Of a DNA stretch of 64,000 nucleotides, positions 39,303-48,769 are shown piece by piece. The DNA comes from Mesorhizobium sp. WSM4313 (GTDB lineage Bacteria; Pseudomonadota; Alphaproteobacteria; Rhizobiales; Rhizobiaceae), in NCBI RefSeq assembly GCF_002294725.1, contig NZ_NSFT01000001.1, positions 496,001-560,000 of the forward strand. The letters run 5' to 3'. The position numbers were made by a program, and so were the translations under genes. The notes beneath the pieces were generated by a model that was given only the letters and a program-made list of their open reading frames with translations, searched no databases and was not told where the DNA came from. Every line of letters begins with the position of its first letter. Within the stretch, counting starts at the first letter, position 1.

Positions 39303-39929
39303 TCAGCCAGCCTTTTCCGTCCGCATAAAGCTCGGCCGTCCGGCTATCCGCGCATACCAATCGCGCATATCCGCAAACCGCGCCAACAAATCGCGTCCTT
39401 CCGCGACCTTGACGAAATAGGCGACGATCGGTGCCGCGTGCAGGTCGGCCAGTGTCAGTTGCTCGCCTAGCAGCCACGGCCCTTTCGCCTTCAGCGATGT
39501 CAGAACCTTGAGCACCGTCTCAGCCTGGCTCAGCCCGCCGGCAATCAGCGCCTCATCCGGCGCTGCCTTCTCCAGCCGCTCGACGGCGACGTCCCAGACC
39601 ATGGCATGATAACCATAGGCGTCGAGCATGCCGCTGATCTGGACCATCCTGGCGCGGCCGCGCGCGTCGGCCGGCTGCAAGGCCGGGCCGTCGAAGGCTT
39701 CGTCGACATAGCGCGTGATCGCGCCGGTCTCGAACAGTCGAAAACCGTCGTGCTCGAAGGCCGGGATGCGGCCGAAAGGGTGATGTTCCAGATACCAGGC
39801 CGGGATGCCTTCGGCGGCGAAGATGTCGAGCGGCACGAGCTCGTAGCCGACGCCTTTCTCCTCCAGCGTCATCCGTGCGATGCGCACATAGACGCTGTAG
39901 TCCGCGCCGTAGAGAATTGGCTTGGCCAT
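39303..39929 (-). CDS. Glutathione S-transferase family protein
   Basis: A 208-residue protein with an N-terminal thioredoxin-like domain (ILYGADYSVYVRIARMTLEEKG, then HPFGRIPAFEHDGFRLFETGAI with the cis-Pro and the glutathione-binding E-T/S) and a helical C-terminal domain (GPWLLGEQLTLADLHAAPI). The substrate is unknown. It is the last leftward gene after icd, separated from it by the icd terminator, so it is likely transcribed separately. Confidence 0.9.
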   Translation of the reverse strand: MAKPILYGADYSVYVRIARMTLEEKGVGYELVPLDIFAAEGIPAWYLEHHPFGRIPAFEHDGFRLFETGAITRYVDEAFDGPALQPADARGRARMVQISGMLDAYGYHAMVWDVAVERLEKAAPDEALIAGGLSQAETVLKVLTSLKAKGPWLLGEQLTLADLHAAPIVAYFVKVAEGRDLLARFADMRDWYARIAGRPSFMRTEKAG

Positions 39930-39946
39930 CGATCAGCGCTCCCCTC

Positions 39947-39976
39947 CAAAAAAAGAAGGCTCCTTCCGGAGCCTTC
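39947..39976 (-). terminator. Rho-independent terminator of icd
   Basis: On the reverse strand GAAGGCTCC/GGAGCCTTC form a nine-base stem with loop GGAA, immediately followed by a run of T residues. Confidence 0.85.
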
Positions 39977-39994
39977 GGTATGCCGAATGTGGGT

Positions 39995-41206
39995 TTACCC
40001 CATCGCTTTCTGCAAATTCTCGTCGATCTTGTCGAGGAAGCCGGTGGTCGAGAGCCAGGGCTGGTCGGGACCGATCAGCAGCGACAGGTCCTTTGTCATG
40101 AAACCGCTCTCGACGGTCTGGATGCAGACCTTTTCCAGCGTCTCGGCGAAGCGCTTGAGCTCGGCATTGTCGTCGAGCTTGGCGCGGTGGGCGAGGCCGC
40201 GCGTCCAGGCGAAGATCGAGGCGATCGAATTGGTCGAGGTTTCCTCGCCCTTCTGATGCTGGCGGTAGTGGCGCGTCACGGTGCCGTGCGCGGCTTCCGC
40301 CTCCACCGTCTTGCCGTCCGGCGTCATCAGCACCGAGGTCATCAGGCCGAGCGAGCCGAAGCCTTGCGCCACGGTGTCGGACTGCACGTCGCCGTCATAG
40401 TTCTTGCAGGCCCAGACATAGCCGCCCGACCATTTCAGGCTGGAAGCGACCATGTCGTCGATCAGGCGGTGCTCGTACCAGAGTTTCCTTGCCTTGAACT
40501 CGGCCTCGAACTCCTTCTCGTAGACCTCCTGGAAGATATCCTTGAAGCGGCCGTCATAGGCCTTGAGGATGGTGTTCTTGGTCGACAGATAGACCGGGAA
40601 ATTGCGCAGCAAGCCGTAGTTCAGCGAGGCGCGGGCAAACTCACGGATCGACTCGTCGAGATTGTACATGGCCATGGCCACGCCGCCGCCCGGCGCGTCA
40701 TAGACGTCATGCTCGATGACCTGGCCGTCCTCGCCGACGAACTTGATCGTCAGCTTGCCTTTGCCGGGGAAGCGGAAGTCGGTGGCGCGGTACTGGTCGC
40801 CGAAGGCATGACGGCCGACGACGATCGGCTTGGTCCAGCCCGGCACCAGGCGCGGCACGTTCTTCATGATGATCGGCTCGCGGAAGATGGTGCCGCCGAG
40901 AATGTTGCGGATGGTGCCGTTGGGCGACTTCCACATCTTCTTCAGCTTGAATTCCTCGACGCGCGCCTCGTCGGGGGTGATCGTCGCGCATTTCACGCCG
41001 ACGCCCCATTTCTTGATGGCATTGGCCGAATCGATCGTCACCTGATCGTTGGTGGCGTCGCGGTGCTCGATGCCGAGATCGTAATATTCCAGCTTCAGGT
41101 CGAGATAGGGGTGGATCAGCTTGTCCTTGATGAACTGCCAGATGATGCGGGTCATCTCGTCGCCGTCGAGCTCGACGACCGGGTTCGCCACCTTGATCTT
41201 CGCCAT
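39995..41206 (-). CDS. icd: NADP-dependent isocitrate dehydrogenase
   Basis: A 403-residue cytoplasmic enzyme of the TCA cycle that converts isocitrate to 2-oxoglutarate with NADP. It begins [23 protein letters not shown] and has [35 protein letters not shown], and [29 protein letters not shown], the eukaryotic-type (type II) homodimeric IDH pattern. Length is usual for that class. Confidence 0.97.
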   Translation of the reverse strand: MAKIKVANPVVELDGDEMTRIIWQFIKDKLIHPYLDLKLEYYDLGIEHRDATNDQVTIDSANAIKKWGVGVKCATITPDEARVEEFKLKKMWKSPNGTIRNILGGTIFREPIIMKNVPRLVPGWTKPIVVGRHAFGDQYRATDFRFPGKGKLTIKFVGEDGQVIEHDVYDAPGGGVAMAMYNLDESIREFARASLNYGLLRNFPVYLSTKNTILKAYDGRFKDIFQEVYEKEFEAEFKARKLWYEHRLIDDMVASSLKWSGGYVWACKNYDGDVQSDTVAQGFGSLGLMTSVLMTPDGKTVEAEAAHGTVTRHYRQHQKGEETSTNSIASIFAWTRGLAHRAKLDDNAELKRFAETLEKVCIQTVESGFMTKDLSLLIGPDQPWLSTTGFLDKIDENLQKAMG

Positions 41207-41415
41207 GGAAAGAATGCCTCGTTGCTGGGGGGTCTGGACGGCCTTGCCCGCATGGCTTCGGCCGGGGATGCGGAGCGTATATCAAAGGCTTTTTCAGCGC
41301 GCAAACCGCGATCCGCGCCGGGGCAGACGGGTGCCGCTGTTGTGAATGCTTCATTTTCCGGTCCGGATGTGGCAGGGGACGCCGAAACGCCGCAAACCCC
41401 GGTTACCCACAACCC

Positions 41416-42255
41416 ATGCCAGCCATCGAAGACACAACCAAGACCGGACCGGCGATCATCCTGGTCGAGCCACAGCTCGGCGAGAATATCGGCATGGTCG
41501 CGAGGGCCATGGCGAATTTCGGCTTGTCCGAGCTCAGGCTGGTCAACCCGCGCGACGGCTGGCCGAGCGAGAAGGCGCGCGCGGCCGCCAGCCGCGCCGA
41601 CCATGTCATCGACGCCACCAGGGTGTTCGACGATCTGCCCTCGGCGGTCGCCGACCTGAACTTCGTCTTCGCCACGACAGCGCGCGAGCGCGACGGCTTC
41701 AAGCCGGTGCGCGGTCCGGTGGAAGCAGGCAGGGCGCTAAGGGCGCGCAGCGAGGCCGGGCTGCGCACCGGTATCCTGTTCGGCCGCGAGCGCTTCGGCC
41801 TTTACAATGACGAGGTCGGGCTCGCCGACGAGATCGTCACCTTTCCGGTCGATCCCGGCTTTTCCTCGCTCAACATCGCCCAGGCGGTGCTGCTCATGTC
41901 CTATGAATGGATGAAGTCCGGCCTCGCCGACGAGACGCAGACCAACTTCTCCGGGCCGGAGCTGGTACCGGCGCCCAAGGAGCAGCTGCACAGCCTGTTC
42001 GCCTACCTGGAAAACGCGCTGGAAGCGCGCGGCTATTTTCGCCCGGAAGAAAAGAAGCCGAAGATGGTCGACAATCTGCGCGCGGTGCTGACGCGCGCGG
42101 GCTTCGCCGAGCCCGAGCTCAAGGTGCTGCGCGGCATCATCTCGTCGCTCGACAGGTTCTCGCCGGCCATGCCGCGCGGCGATGGCTCGCCCGGCGACGA
42201 TCCGAGACGGTTGCCGGCCGGCGCGCGCAGTCGCGCCAAAGACGAAGAAGGTTAA
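41416..42255 (+). CDS. trmJ: tRNA (cytidine/uridine-2'-O-)-methyltransferase, TrmJ-like
   Basis: A 279-residue SPOUT-class methyltransferase. The knot region is visible as IILVEPQLGENIGMVARAMANFG, GILFGRERFGL and FSSLNIAQAVLLMSYEW, the three SPOUT motifs. TrmJ methylates the 2'-OH at position 32 of tRNAs. The C-terminal extension (about 190-279) is usual for the family. It is divergent from icd. Confidence 0.9.
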   Translation: MPAIEDTTKTGPAIILVEPQLGENIGMVARAMANFGLSELRLVNPRDGWPSEKARAAASRADHVIDATRVFDDLPSAVADLNFVFATTARERDGFKPVRGPVEAGRALRARSEAGLRTGILFGRERFGLYNDEVGLADEIVTFPVDPGFSSLNIAQAVLLMSYEWMKSGLADETQTNFSGPELVPAPKEQLHSLFAYLENALEARGYFRPEEKKPKMVDNLRAVLTRAGFAEPELKVLRGIISSLDRFSPAMPRGDGSPGDDPRRLPAGARSRAKDEEG

Positions 42256-42275
42256 GATCGGTAAGCTGCGAGCAT

Positions 42276-42304
42276 TTGAAGTAACCGAATTTTATTCGAT
42301 TATA
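42276..42304 (+). promoter_or_regulatory. Promoter of the 42337 membrane-protein gene
   Basis: TTGAAG (42276-42281) and ATTATA (42299-42304) are 17 bases apart in a short AT-rich stretch, about 32 bases before the ATG. Confidence 0.5.
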
Positions 42305-42336
42305 TGCCATCCTTGCTGCAATAGTGGGGGTGGCAC

Positions 42337-42942
42337 ATGTTTACGTCCAATATTGGTCGACTGCGCTTTTTCCTTTACTCTCTCGGTCTCGCCGTAACCG
42401 AAACCGTGGTGATCGTCATCTGCATTGTCAGCACGATCGGTTTCGAAGGGCTGCTCAATTCAGGGCCGGGTCCGTCGCGCCAAGGCATGGCAGGCGCGGT
42501 CCTCATCGCCTCTCTCATCTTCGTCGCGCTTCGCGGCAACATCGCCTCGCGCCGCACCCGCGACGCCAACGGGCGCCGCTGGATCCTGTGGGCCTACATC
42601 GCCCTTTCGTCCGTCTATGCCCTTCTGCAGGCAGGCGTGCTGCTGGTCGTCAAATTCGGCGACCCCGAGAGCATTCCGGGCGGGCTGAACCTGCTTGGGC
42701 TTTCGGTATTCGGCCTCTGGTGCACGATTTGGTGGGCGAAGCCCGTCGCGGGCAGCAACATCGATGAATTGACCGATGTCTTCGACTTCGATGGCCCGCT
42801 GCCGGCAACGACGCGCGCTGCCCGCACCGCTGTGCCGGCCGCTCCACGCGCCGCGGTTGCCGCTTCAGCCGCTCACATTCCGCCCGCGCCGCAGCCTTTC
42901 GGCAGACCGCGGCCGGCCGGTTTCGGCAAGCGCGGCATATGA
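42337..42942 (+). CDS. Small membrane protein, DUF805-like
   Basis: A 201-residue protein with about four hydrophobic segments (residues 10-30, 50-65, 85-110 and 120-135) and an Ala/Pro-rich cytoplasmic tail (about 150-201). The start GRLRFFLYSLGL and the charged stretch ASRRTRDANGRRW between segments resemble DUF805 proteins, but similarity is not decisive. GGGGGTGG precedes the ATG. It has a candidate promoter of its own, and a palindromic repeat separates it from murI. Function unknown. Confidence 0.75.
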   Translation: MFTSNIGRLRFFLYSLGLAVTETVVIVICIVSTIGFEGLLNSGPGPSRQGMAGAVLIASLIFVALRGNIASRRTRDANGRRWILWAYIALSSVYALLQAGVLLVVKFGDPESIPGGLNLLGLSVFGLWCTIWWAKPVAGSNIDELTDVFDFDGPLPATTRAARTAVPAAPRAAVAASAAHIPPAPQPFGRPRPAGFGKRGI

Positions 42943-42960
42943 GTGATTTTAGAGATAGGG

Positions 42961-43003
42961 CATGATGTCGTCCCAAAACCGCTTCGCACTTTTCGGCATC
43001 ATG
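42961..43003. repeat. Palindromic intergenic repeat, AACCGCTTCGCACTT core
   Basis: Outer stem CATGATG/CATCATG with inner AAAACCGCTTCGCACTTTT core, between the membrane-protein gene and murI. Same family as the copies at 31648, 36232, 52501 and 60171. Confidence 0.82.
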
Positions 43004-43110
43004 TTCTAGCGACTGCGCAAAAGCTGCTCGCATTCGCCTCTTCAAGACCACGATCATTCGCGATAGAAGCGCGTCGGTCCAATTCCGGGCCTGTCGTTTC
43101 TCATAACCGG

Positions 43111-43917
43111 ATGACAATGAGCGATCGATCAAGCCAGCGCCCGATCCTGATGTTCGATTCCGGCGTCGGCGGGCTGACCGTGCTGCGCGAGGCGCGCGTG
43201 CTGATGCCCGACCGCCGCTTCGTCTATGTCGCCGACGACGCGGCGTTTCCCTATGGCGCCTGGGAAGAGCCGGCGCTCAAGGAACACATCCTTGCGCTGT
43301 TCGGCAAATTGCTCGACCGGCTCCAGCCGGCGATTTCGGTCATTGCCTGCAACACCGCCTCAACGCTGGTGATCGATGCGCTACGCGACAAATTCCCCGG
43401 CCATCCCTTTGTCGGCACCGTTCCGGCGATCAAGCCGGCGGCCGAACGCACCCGCTCCGGCCTGGTATCGGTGCTGGCGACGCCGGGCACGGTGAAGCGC
43501 CAATACACGCGCGACCTGATCAGCAAGTGGGCGCAGAAATGCCATGTGCGCCTGGTCGGCAGCGATCGGCTGGCGGGGCTCGCCGAGATCTATATGCGCC
43601 AGGGTTTCGTCGACGAAGAAGCCGTGTGCGCCGAAATTGCGCCCTGCTTCATCGAGCGCGACGGCAACCGCACCGACATCGTCGTGCTTGCCTGCACGCA
43701 CTACCCGTTTCTCGCCAACCGCATGCGCAAGACCGCGCCTTGGCCGGTCGACTGGATCGATCCGGCCGAAGCGATCGCGCGGCGCGCCATGTCGCTGCTT
43801 GAACCCGTTGGGGACACATCCGGCGTAAGTGAGCCCGATCTTGCCGTCTTCACCTCGGGCAAGGTGGATTTCGCCACGAGGCGGCTCATCCAGGGCTTTG
43901 GACTGACCGCACCTTAG
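43111..43917 (+). CDS. murI: Glutamate racemase
   Basis: A 268-residue cofactor-independent racemase that supplies D-glutamate for peptidoglycan. The catalytic cysteines lie in [14 protein letters not shown] and [11 protein letters not shown], and the N-terminus has [15 protein letters not shown]. An ATG at 43111 or the following ATG at 43117 could be the start; a longer frame from 42943 would cover a repeat and is not credible. It converges on the RNB gene. Confidence 0.93.
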   Translation: MTMSDRSSQRPILMFDSGVGGLTVLREARVLMPDRRFVYVADDAAFPYGAWEEPALKEHILALFGKLLDRLQPAISVIACNTASTLVIDALRDKFPGHPFVGTVPAIKPAAERTRSGLVSVLATPGTVKRQYTRDLISKWAQKCHVRLVGSDRLAGLAEIYMRQGFVDEEAVCAEIAPCFIERDGNRTDIVVLACTHYPFLANRMRKTAPWPVDWIDPAEAIARRAMSLLEPVGDTSGVSEPDLAVFTSGKVDFATRRLIQGFGLTAP

Positions 43918-43920
43918 TGC

Positions 43921-45312
43921 TCAAGGCGGGGTGGCGGGCTCGAAGACGATGCTGCGTTGATCCGGATCGGCCGAAACCAGCCTTAGCGTCAGGCCGTCGC
44001 CCTGCCTGAGCCCGGAGGCTTTCACGCTGGCAACCACCGGCATGTCGGCAAGCTGCACGCGCACGCCACGGTCGACGAAGTCGGTGACGACGGCCTCGAA
44101 CGTCTCGCCCTCATGTCCCTTGAGCATCACCGCCTCGGCAAGGTCGATTGCCGCGTGGCTGATCTGCGAGGCGCGGGCATCCGCGCGCCCCATCACCTTC
44201 GGCAATCTGGCGAAGGCGTCAGTGACGGCCTGCGGCACGGGCTGGCCATTGGCGATCGCCAGCGCGCAGCGCAGGACGTAGCGGTCGGCCAGCCGCCTGA
44301 GCGGCGCGGTGGCGTGGGCATAGGTCGCGGCCATCGCCTCATGCCAGGGGACGATGCCCTCCTGATAGGGTTGGTAGGACGCGCCGTTGCCTGCGCGGCG
44401 GATTTCCAGCATTAGCGCCGCCTGTTTCGGGTCGGCCGGATCGAGCGTGCGTTGATAGTCGCGCAAGCTGGTGGAGGCCGACCAGGACAGGCCGAGCGCC
44501 TGTGCCGCGTTGCGCAGCCGTTGCACCTTGGAGGCGTCCGGCCCCGACATCACCCGGAACAAGCCGGTCTTGTGGGCCAGCATGGCATCGGCAATCGCCA
44601 TATTGGCGGCCAGCGAAAGTGCTGCATTGTCCTGCTCGGATTGCAGCAGCGGCCTGAACGAAAGCCGGAACGTGCCGTCGGCGAGCCTTTCCACCTCCTG
44701 CTCGGGCGGATCGACGCGCGAAGCGCCGCGGCGTTGTTCGTTTGCCGCCATACGCCGCGCCAGTTCCGCGAAGCCGGCCGGAACGTCGTCGGCCCGCACG
44801 CTGTCATAGGCGAGCTTGGCGCGGCTTTGGATGATGGCGCGCTCCGCGCTGTCCAGCTTCACCGCACCGTCTCCGGCAACCCGGATCGTGAAGACGACCG
44901 CAGGACGCGGTCCATCGGGCAACAGGCTCGCCGCCGCCTCGGCGAGCACCGGCGGGTAGAGCCCGGCCTTGCCGTCCGGCAAGTAAAGCGTCTCGCCTCG
45001 GTTCCAGGCTTCGGTATCAATCGTATCGCCGTCCTCGACGAACCAGGCCACGTCGGCAATGGCATAGTGCAAGAGAAGATCGCCGCCGCTGGCTTCGATC
45101 GAGAAGGCCTGGTCGAGATCGGTGGAACTCGCCGGATCGAGCGTGACGAAGGGCATTGCCGTCCGGTCGGCATGCTGGTCGGGCACACGCTTTGCCGCCG
45201 CCTCAGCCGCGGCCATAACCGCAGGCGGAAATCCATCCGGCACGTGGAATTCTGCGCGGATTTTCGCAAGGCCGGTGGAAAGCGCCTGTGAGGGATCGTT
45301 CAGGGATTTCAT
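43921..45312 (-). CDS. Stand-alone RNB-domain ribonuclease (RNase II/R family)
   Basis: A 463-residue exoribonuclease-type protein with an RNB domain (about 40-370) and a short C-terminal OB-like segment (TFEAVVTDFVDRGVRVQL). The active-site stretch reads TLDPASSTDLDQAFSIE: three of four canonical acidic residues are kept and the last (D in DxDD) is Q. This form is common in compact bacterial RNB proteins. Usual N-terminal cold-shock domains are absent. It probably degrades RNA 3' to 5', but activity should not be assumed. Confidence 0.83.
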   Translation of the reverse strand: MKSLNDPSQALSTGLAKIRAEFHVPDGFPPAVMAAAEAAAKRVPDQHADRTAMPFVTLDPASSTDLDQAFSIEASGGDLLLHYAIADVAWFVEDGDTIDTEAWNRGETLYLPDGKAGLYPPVLAEAAASLLPDGPRPAVVFTIRVAGDGAVKLDSAERAIIQSRAKLAYDSVRADDVPAGFAELARRMAANEQRRGASRVDPPEQEVERLADGTFRLSFRPLLQSEQDNAALSLAANMAIADAMLAHKTGLFRVMSGPDASKVQRLRNAAQALGLSWSASTSLRDYQRTLDPADPKQAALMLEIRRAGNGASYQPYQEGIVPWHEAMAATYAHATAPLRRLADRYVLRCALAIANGQPVPQAVTDAFARLPKVMGRADARASQISHAAIDLAEAVMLKGHEGETFEAVVTDFVDRGVRVQLADMPVVASVKASGLRQGDGLTLRLVSADPDQRSIVFEPATPP

Positions 45313-45476
45313 GCAACCGTCCTACACTGGCATTCCGGGCGCGGGAAGGCTTGCCAGGATATCGCCAAGGTCGGCAGCCTAATCGCCAACTCAAGCAGGC
45401 CCACGGGCCGGGCCGTAGCCGCTGGAACTGCCGCTTCAGCCCGGCGTTTCTTCTCACAGCAAAGGGAGAAACCGCC

Positions 45477-45659
45477 ATGCCCGCCAAATCGCAAGCCCAG
45501 CAAAAGGCCGCCGGCGCAGCGCTGTCCGCCAAGCGCGGGGAGACGAAGAAGAGCGAGCTCAAGGGCGCTTCGCGCGAAATGTATGAATCGATGAGCGAAA
45601 AGCAGCTCGAGGAGTTCGCCGAGACCAAGCGCAAAAGTCTGCCCAGCAAGAAGTCGTAG
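45477..45659 (+). CDS. DUF3008 family small basic protein
   Basis: A 60-residue Lys/Ala/Glu-rich protein starting MPAKSQAQQKAAGAAL and containing KKSELKGASREMYESMSEKQLEEFA. This sequence is the DUF3008 pattern, whose role is unknown. GGGAG precedes the ATG at 45477. It has its own terminator. Confidence 0.85.
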   Translation: MPAKSQAQQKAAGAALSAKRGETKKSELKGASREMYESMSEKQLEEFAETKRKSLPSKKS

Positions 45660-45669
45660 ATCGAGTGAA

Positions 45670-45712
45670 AGGCCTGCGGCGTCGGCCGCAGGCCTCCGTC
45701 AACCCCTTTTGG
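45670..45712 (+). terminator. Terminator of the DUF3008 gene
   Basis: Perfect 11-bp stem AGGCCTGCGGC/GCCGCAGGCCT with loop GTCG, followed about 13 bases on by CCCCTTTT. The T-run is weak. Confidence 0.6.
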
Positions 45713-45723
45713 CGCAAGATGAG

Positions 45724-45927
45724 CTAGCGGCGCCACCAGCAGCGTTTGGTCTTGTAACGGATGACGTGGCGATGGCCGTGGCGCCAGACCACTCTTTTCG
45801 TCACCACGACGCGGCATATCTGCCTGTGGCCGCTCCAATGCCTGGCCATGGCAGGTTCCGGGGTCATAACCGCCATAGATCCCGCCAATATAGCGGCCCC
45901 GGTCAGGGTAAGGAAGAACTTCTTCAT
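45724..45927 (-). CDS. Secreted strongly basic small protein
   Basis: A 67-residue protein. A signal peptide of about 28 residues (MKKFFLTLTGAAILAGS, ending AMA) leaves a 39-residue mature part with ten Arg, three Lys, five His and four Trp, two Cys (residues 10 and 35 of the mature form) and no acidic residue. It ends RCWWRR. Two cysteines could form one disulfide. AATTCCCATG has no clear ribosome site at conventional spacing. The properties resemble cationic host-defence-like peptides, but function is unknown. Confidence 0.65.
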   Translation of the reverse strand: MKKFFLTLTGAAILAGSMAVMTPEPAMARHWSGHRQICRVVVTKRVVWRHGHRHVIRYKTKRCWWRR

Positions 45928-46089
45928 GGGAATTCGGACTCCTCTGCTCCAGTCCCTTAATTAAGATGGCAGAGCAGGGCAGCTCCTTGGAAGCACAAGC
46001 CGCTCTGCTGCCGACGGCCTTCGCCACAACCGGCACCGCACGCCACGCGGGAAATTATCGGGTTGCGACCCGCGCTGCCAGCCGTAAGC

Positions 46090-46118
46090 TTGACACCGGT
46101 TAAATCTCTGTTTAACAG
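46090..46118 (+). promoter_or_regulatory. Promoter of rpsD
   Basis: TTGACA (46090-46095) and TAACAG (46113-46118) with 17 bases between them. Confidence 0.55.
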
Positions 46119-46127
46119 GCCCACCAA

Positions 46128-46159
46128 CACCGGGTGGCGACGCCCGGTGGTTTCTTTTG
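46128..46159 (+). promoter_or_regulatory. Leader hairpin upstream of rpsD (terminator-like)
   Basis: Seven-base stem CACCGGG/CCCGGTG with an eight-base loop, followed by GTTTCTTTTG. It lies just after the likely transcription start, 130 bases before rpsD, so it could act as an attenuator or S4 target. Confidence 0.5.
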
Positions 46160-46292
46160 ACGTGTCCCGTGGGTTTTCCGTCGCTTTGCGTGGAAAACCC
46201 TGTCAGGTCTCGAAAACGGAGGCCAGAGGAGGGCGCGTTTCCTTCGCCCGGAGCCATGGGGTTCCGGGTATATTGTTTTGAAAGGGAATGCG

Positions 46293-46910
46293 ATGAGCAA
46301 GCGCGAATCCGCGAAATACAAGATCGACCGCCGTCTCGGCGAAAATATCTGGGGCCGTCCGAAGTCCCCGGTCAACAAGCGTGAATACGGTCCCGGCCAG
46401 CACGGCCAGCGCCGCAAGGGCAAGCTTTCCGATTTCGGCCTGCAGCTGCGCGCCAAGCAGAAGCTGAAGGGTCACTATGGCGACGTTTCGGAAAAGCAGT
46501 TCCGCAAGGTCTATGAAGAGGCCAACCGCCGCAAGGGCGATACCTCCGAGAACCTGATCGGCCTGCTCGAGTCGCGTCTCGACGCGGTGGTCTACCGCGC
46601 CAAGTTCGTGCCGACCATCTTCGCCGCCCGTCAGTTCGTCAACCACGGCCATGTCAACGTCAACGGCAAGCGCACGAACATCGGCTCGTATCGCTGCAAG
46701 CCGGGCGACGTCGTCGAGGTGCGCGAGAAGTCGAAGCAGCTCGTGATTGTGCTGGAATCGGTCGCTCTCGCCGAGCGCGACGTGCCGGATTACATCGAAG
46801 CCGACCACAACAAGATGACCGCGACCTTCGCTCGCGTTCCCGGCCTTTCGGACGTTCCGTTCGCCGTGCAGATGGAACCGAACCTGGTCGTCGAATTCTA
46901 CTCGCGCTGA
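46293..46910 (+). CDS. rpsD: 30S ribosomal protein S4
   Basis: A 205-residue primary 16S rRNA-binding protein that nucleates 30S assembly. It has [28 protein letters not shown] and the S4 RNA-binding domain [34 protein letters not shown]. Length is normal for alphaproteobacteria. The start at 46293 follows AAAGGGAATGCG. Its terminator lies at 46936-46965. Confidence 0.98.
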   Translation: MSKRESAKYKIDRRLGENIWGRPKSPVNKREYGPGQHGQRRKGKLSDFGLQLRAKQKLKGHYGDVSEKQFRKVYEEANRRKGDTSENLIGLLESRLDAVVYRAKFVPTIFAARQFVNHGHVNVNGKRTNIGSYRCKPGDVVEVREKSKQLVIVLESVALAERDVPDYIEADHNKMTATFARVPGLSDVPFAVQMEPNLVVEFYSR

Positions 46911-46935
46911 TCGACATCAATCAGCCGGTGCATCC

Positions 46936-46965
46936 AAGGCCGCCTTTCGAGGCGGCCTTTTCTTT
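46936..46965 (+). terminator. Rho-independent terminator of rpsD
   Basis: AAGGCCGCC/GGCGGCCTT stem with loop TTTCGA, followed by TTCTTT. Confidence 0.85.
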
Positions 46966-47016
46966 GGCGGTCAGGTCCGCTAAGCCGGGCGCCAACAGAA
47001 CCATGGGGCCGGCGCC

Positions 47017-47907
47017 ATGAATATGCTGCCAGATGTCAAATCCCTCGAGGCGATCGACGATGAGACCGACGGCGGTTTCCACCCGCTGTTCCGCGACGTG
47101 CCGTCCTCGGTCGAGTTCAACAAGCTGCGCAAGCGGCTGTTGAGGCTCACCCGCCAGGCGATCGAGGATTTCGCCATGGTGAAGCCGGGCGAACGCTGGC
47201 TGGTGGCGCTGTCGGGCGGCAAGGATTCCTACGGCCTGCTGGCCCTTTTGCTCGACCTCAAATGGCGCGGCCTGCTGCCGGTCGATCTGCTCGCCTGCAA
47301 TCTCGACCAGGGCCAGCCGAATTTCCCGAAGCACATCCTGCCCGACTATCTCAACGCCAACGGCATCGCCCACCGCATCGAATACCAGGACACCTATTCG
47401 GTGGTGACCGACAAGCTGCCGCAGGGCAGCACCTATTGCTCGCTTTGCTCGCGGTTGCGGCGCGGCCATCTGTACCGCATCGCGCGCGAGGAAGGGTGTT
47501 CGGCGCTAGTGCTTGGCCATCACCGAGAGGACATCCTCGAAACCTTCTTCATGAACCTGTTCCATGGCGGGCGTCTCGCCGCAATGCCGCCCAAGCTCCT
47601 CAATGACGAAGGCGACGTCATGGTGCTGCGGCCGCTCGCCTATAGCGCCGAGGCCGACCTCGAAAAATTCGCCAACGCGATGAAATTCCCGATCATCCCG
47701 TGCGACCTCTGCGGCAGCCAGGAAGGGCTGCAGCGCAATGCCATGAAGGCGATGCTCGACGACATCGAGAAGCGCATGCCGGGCCGCAAGGACACGATGA
47801 TCCGCGCCATGGCCAATGTAAGGCCCTCGCATCTCCTGGACAGGAAGCTGTTCGACTTCGCGGGGCTCGACGCAAACCCGGGACAAGACATTTCCGATGC
47901 GATTTGA
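47017..47907 (+). CDS. ttcA: tRNA 2-thiocytidine(32) synthetase TtcA
   Basis: A 296-residue ATP- and Fe-S-dependent enzyme that thiolates C32 of tRNAs. The PP-loop SGGKDS is at residues 66-71, the Cys pair lies in [11 protein letters not shown] and a further Cys in [10 protein letters not shown], as expected of Ttc[21 protein letters not shown] is the family core. It depends on Fe-S clusters from a system such as Suf. Its stop region overlaps the start of the next gene. Confidence 0.95.
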   Translation: MNMLPDVKSLEAIDDETDGGFHPLFRDVPSSVEFNKLRKRLLRLTRQAIEDFAMVKPGERWLVALSGGKDSYGLLALLLDLKWRGLLPVDLLACNLDQGQPNFPKHILPDYLNANGIAHRIEYQDTYSVVTDKLPQGSTYCSLCSRLRRGHLYRIAREEGCSALVLGHHREDILETFFMNLFHGGRLAAMPPKLLNDEGDVMVLRPLAYSAEADLEKFANAMKFPIIPCDLCGSQEGLQRNAMKAMLDDIEKRMPGRKDTMIRAMANVRPSHLLDRKLFDFAGLDANPGQDISDAI

Positions 47908-48724
47908 CGATAACGCGATCGACTGGCTGGCCGAGCTTCTCGCCGGTGCCGCAAACGCCGAAATCATGCCGCGCTTCCGCCGGCTGGGCGAGGGCGACGT
48001 GCGCCAGAAGACATCCGCCGCCGACCTCGTCACTGAGGCGGACGTCAACGCCGAGAGGCTGATCACCGCTAGGCTGCGCGAGCGCTTCCCCGACGCCATA
48101 GTGGTCGGCGAGGAAGCCTGCTCCGATAACCCGGCGCTGCTGTCCGGCCTTGGCGATGCTGCGCTTGCCTTCGTTATCGATCCGGTCGACGGCACTTTCA
48201 ATTTCGCTTCCGGCGTGCCGCTGTTCGGTGTCATGGCCGGCGTCGTCGTCAATGGCGAGACCGTCGCCGGCATCATCCATGACCCGGTCGGCAAGGACTG
48301 GCTGATCGGGACCAAGGGCGCCGGCAGCCATATCCGCCATGCGCATGGCGCGCTGGAGAAGGTTCGCGTCGCGGCGCCGGTGCCGATGTCGCAGATGACC
48401 GGTTCCGTTTCCTGGCAGTTTCTTCAAGAACCCGAACGCTCGCGGCTCGCCCGCAACCAGACCAAGACGCTGTCGCAATTCGCCTATCGCTGCGCGGCGC
48501 ATGAATACCGGCTTCTGGCCAGCGGCCACGCCCATTTCGTGCTCTACAACAAGCTGATGCCCTGGGACCATCTCGCCGGGGCGCTGATCCACCAGGAAGC
48601 CGGCGGCCATGTCGCGCGCGTCGACGGCAGCGCCTACCTTCCCTCGCATGTCGATGGCGGCCTGCTGGTGGCGCCGGACAAGCAAAGCTGGGACGAGTTG
48701 CGACGCGAGCTCTGGGCGGAATAG
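47897..48724 (+). CDS. Inositol monophosphatase-family protein
   Basis: A 275-residue Mg-dependent phosphatase of the FIG/IMPase fold. The metal site is visible as VGEEACSDN (Glu), [14 protein letters not shown] (Asp-x-x-Asp) and [17 protein letters not shown] (third Asp). Substrate may be inositol phosphate, PAP(S) or histidinol phosphate; the sequence does not decide. It overlaps ttcA by 11 bases and is probably co-transcribed. Confidence 0.87.
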   Translation: MRFDDNAIDWLAELLAGAANAEIMPRFRRLGEGDVRQKTSAADLVTEADVNAERLITARLRERFPDAIVVGEEACSDNPALLSGLGDAALAFVIDPVDGTFNFASGVPLFGVMAGVVVNGETVAGIIHDPVGKDWLIGTKGAGSHIRHAHGALEKVRVAAPVPMSQMTGSVSWQFLQEPERSRLARNQTKTLSQFAYRCAAHEYRLLASGHAHFVLYNKLMPWDHLAGALIHQEAGGHVARVDGSAYLPSHVDGGLLVAPDKQSWDELRRELWAE

Positions 48725-48739
48725 GGGCCGTGCCGGCTC

Positions 48740-48761
48740 TGGCCGGCAAAGCTGCCGGCCA
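48740..48761. terminator. Hairpin between convergent genes
   Basis: Nine-base stem TGGCCGGCA/TGCCGGCCA with loop AAGC between the phosphatase gene and the MFS gene. No strong T-run on either side, so terminator function is uncertain. Confidence 0.4.
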
Positions 48762-48769
48762 TACAGCAT

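Larger units (their letters stand above)
45928..46292. other. Region upstream of rpsD
   Basis: 365 bases without a gene. It contains a promoter (46090-46118) and a CACCGGG/CCCGGTG hairpin with T-rich tail (46128-46159), followed by about 130 bases of leader before the rpsD start. Confidence 0.7.
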
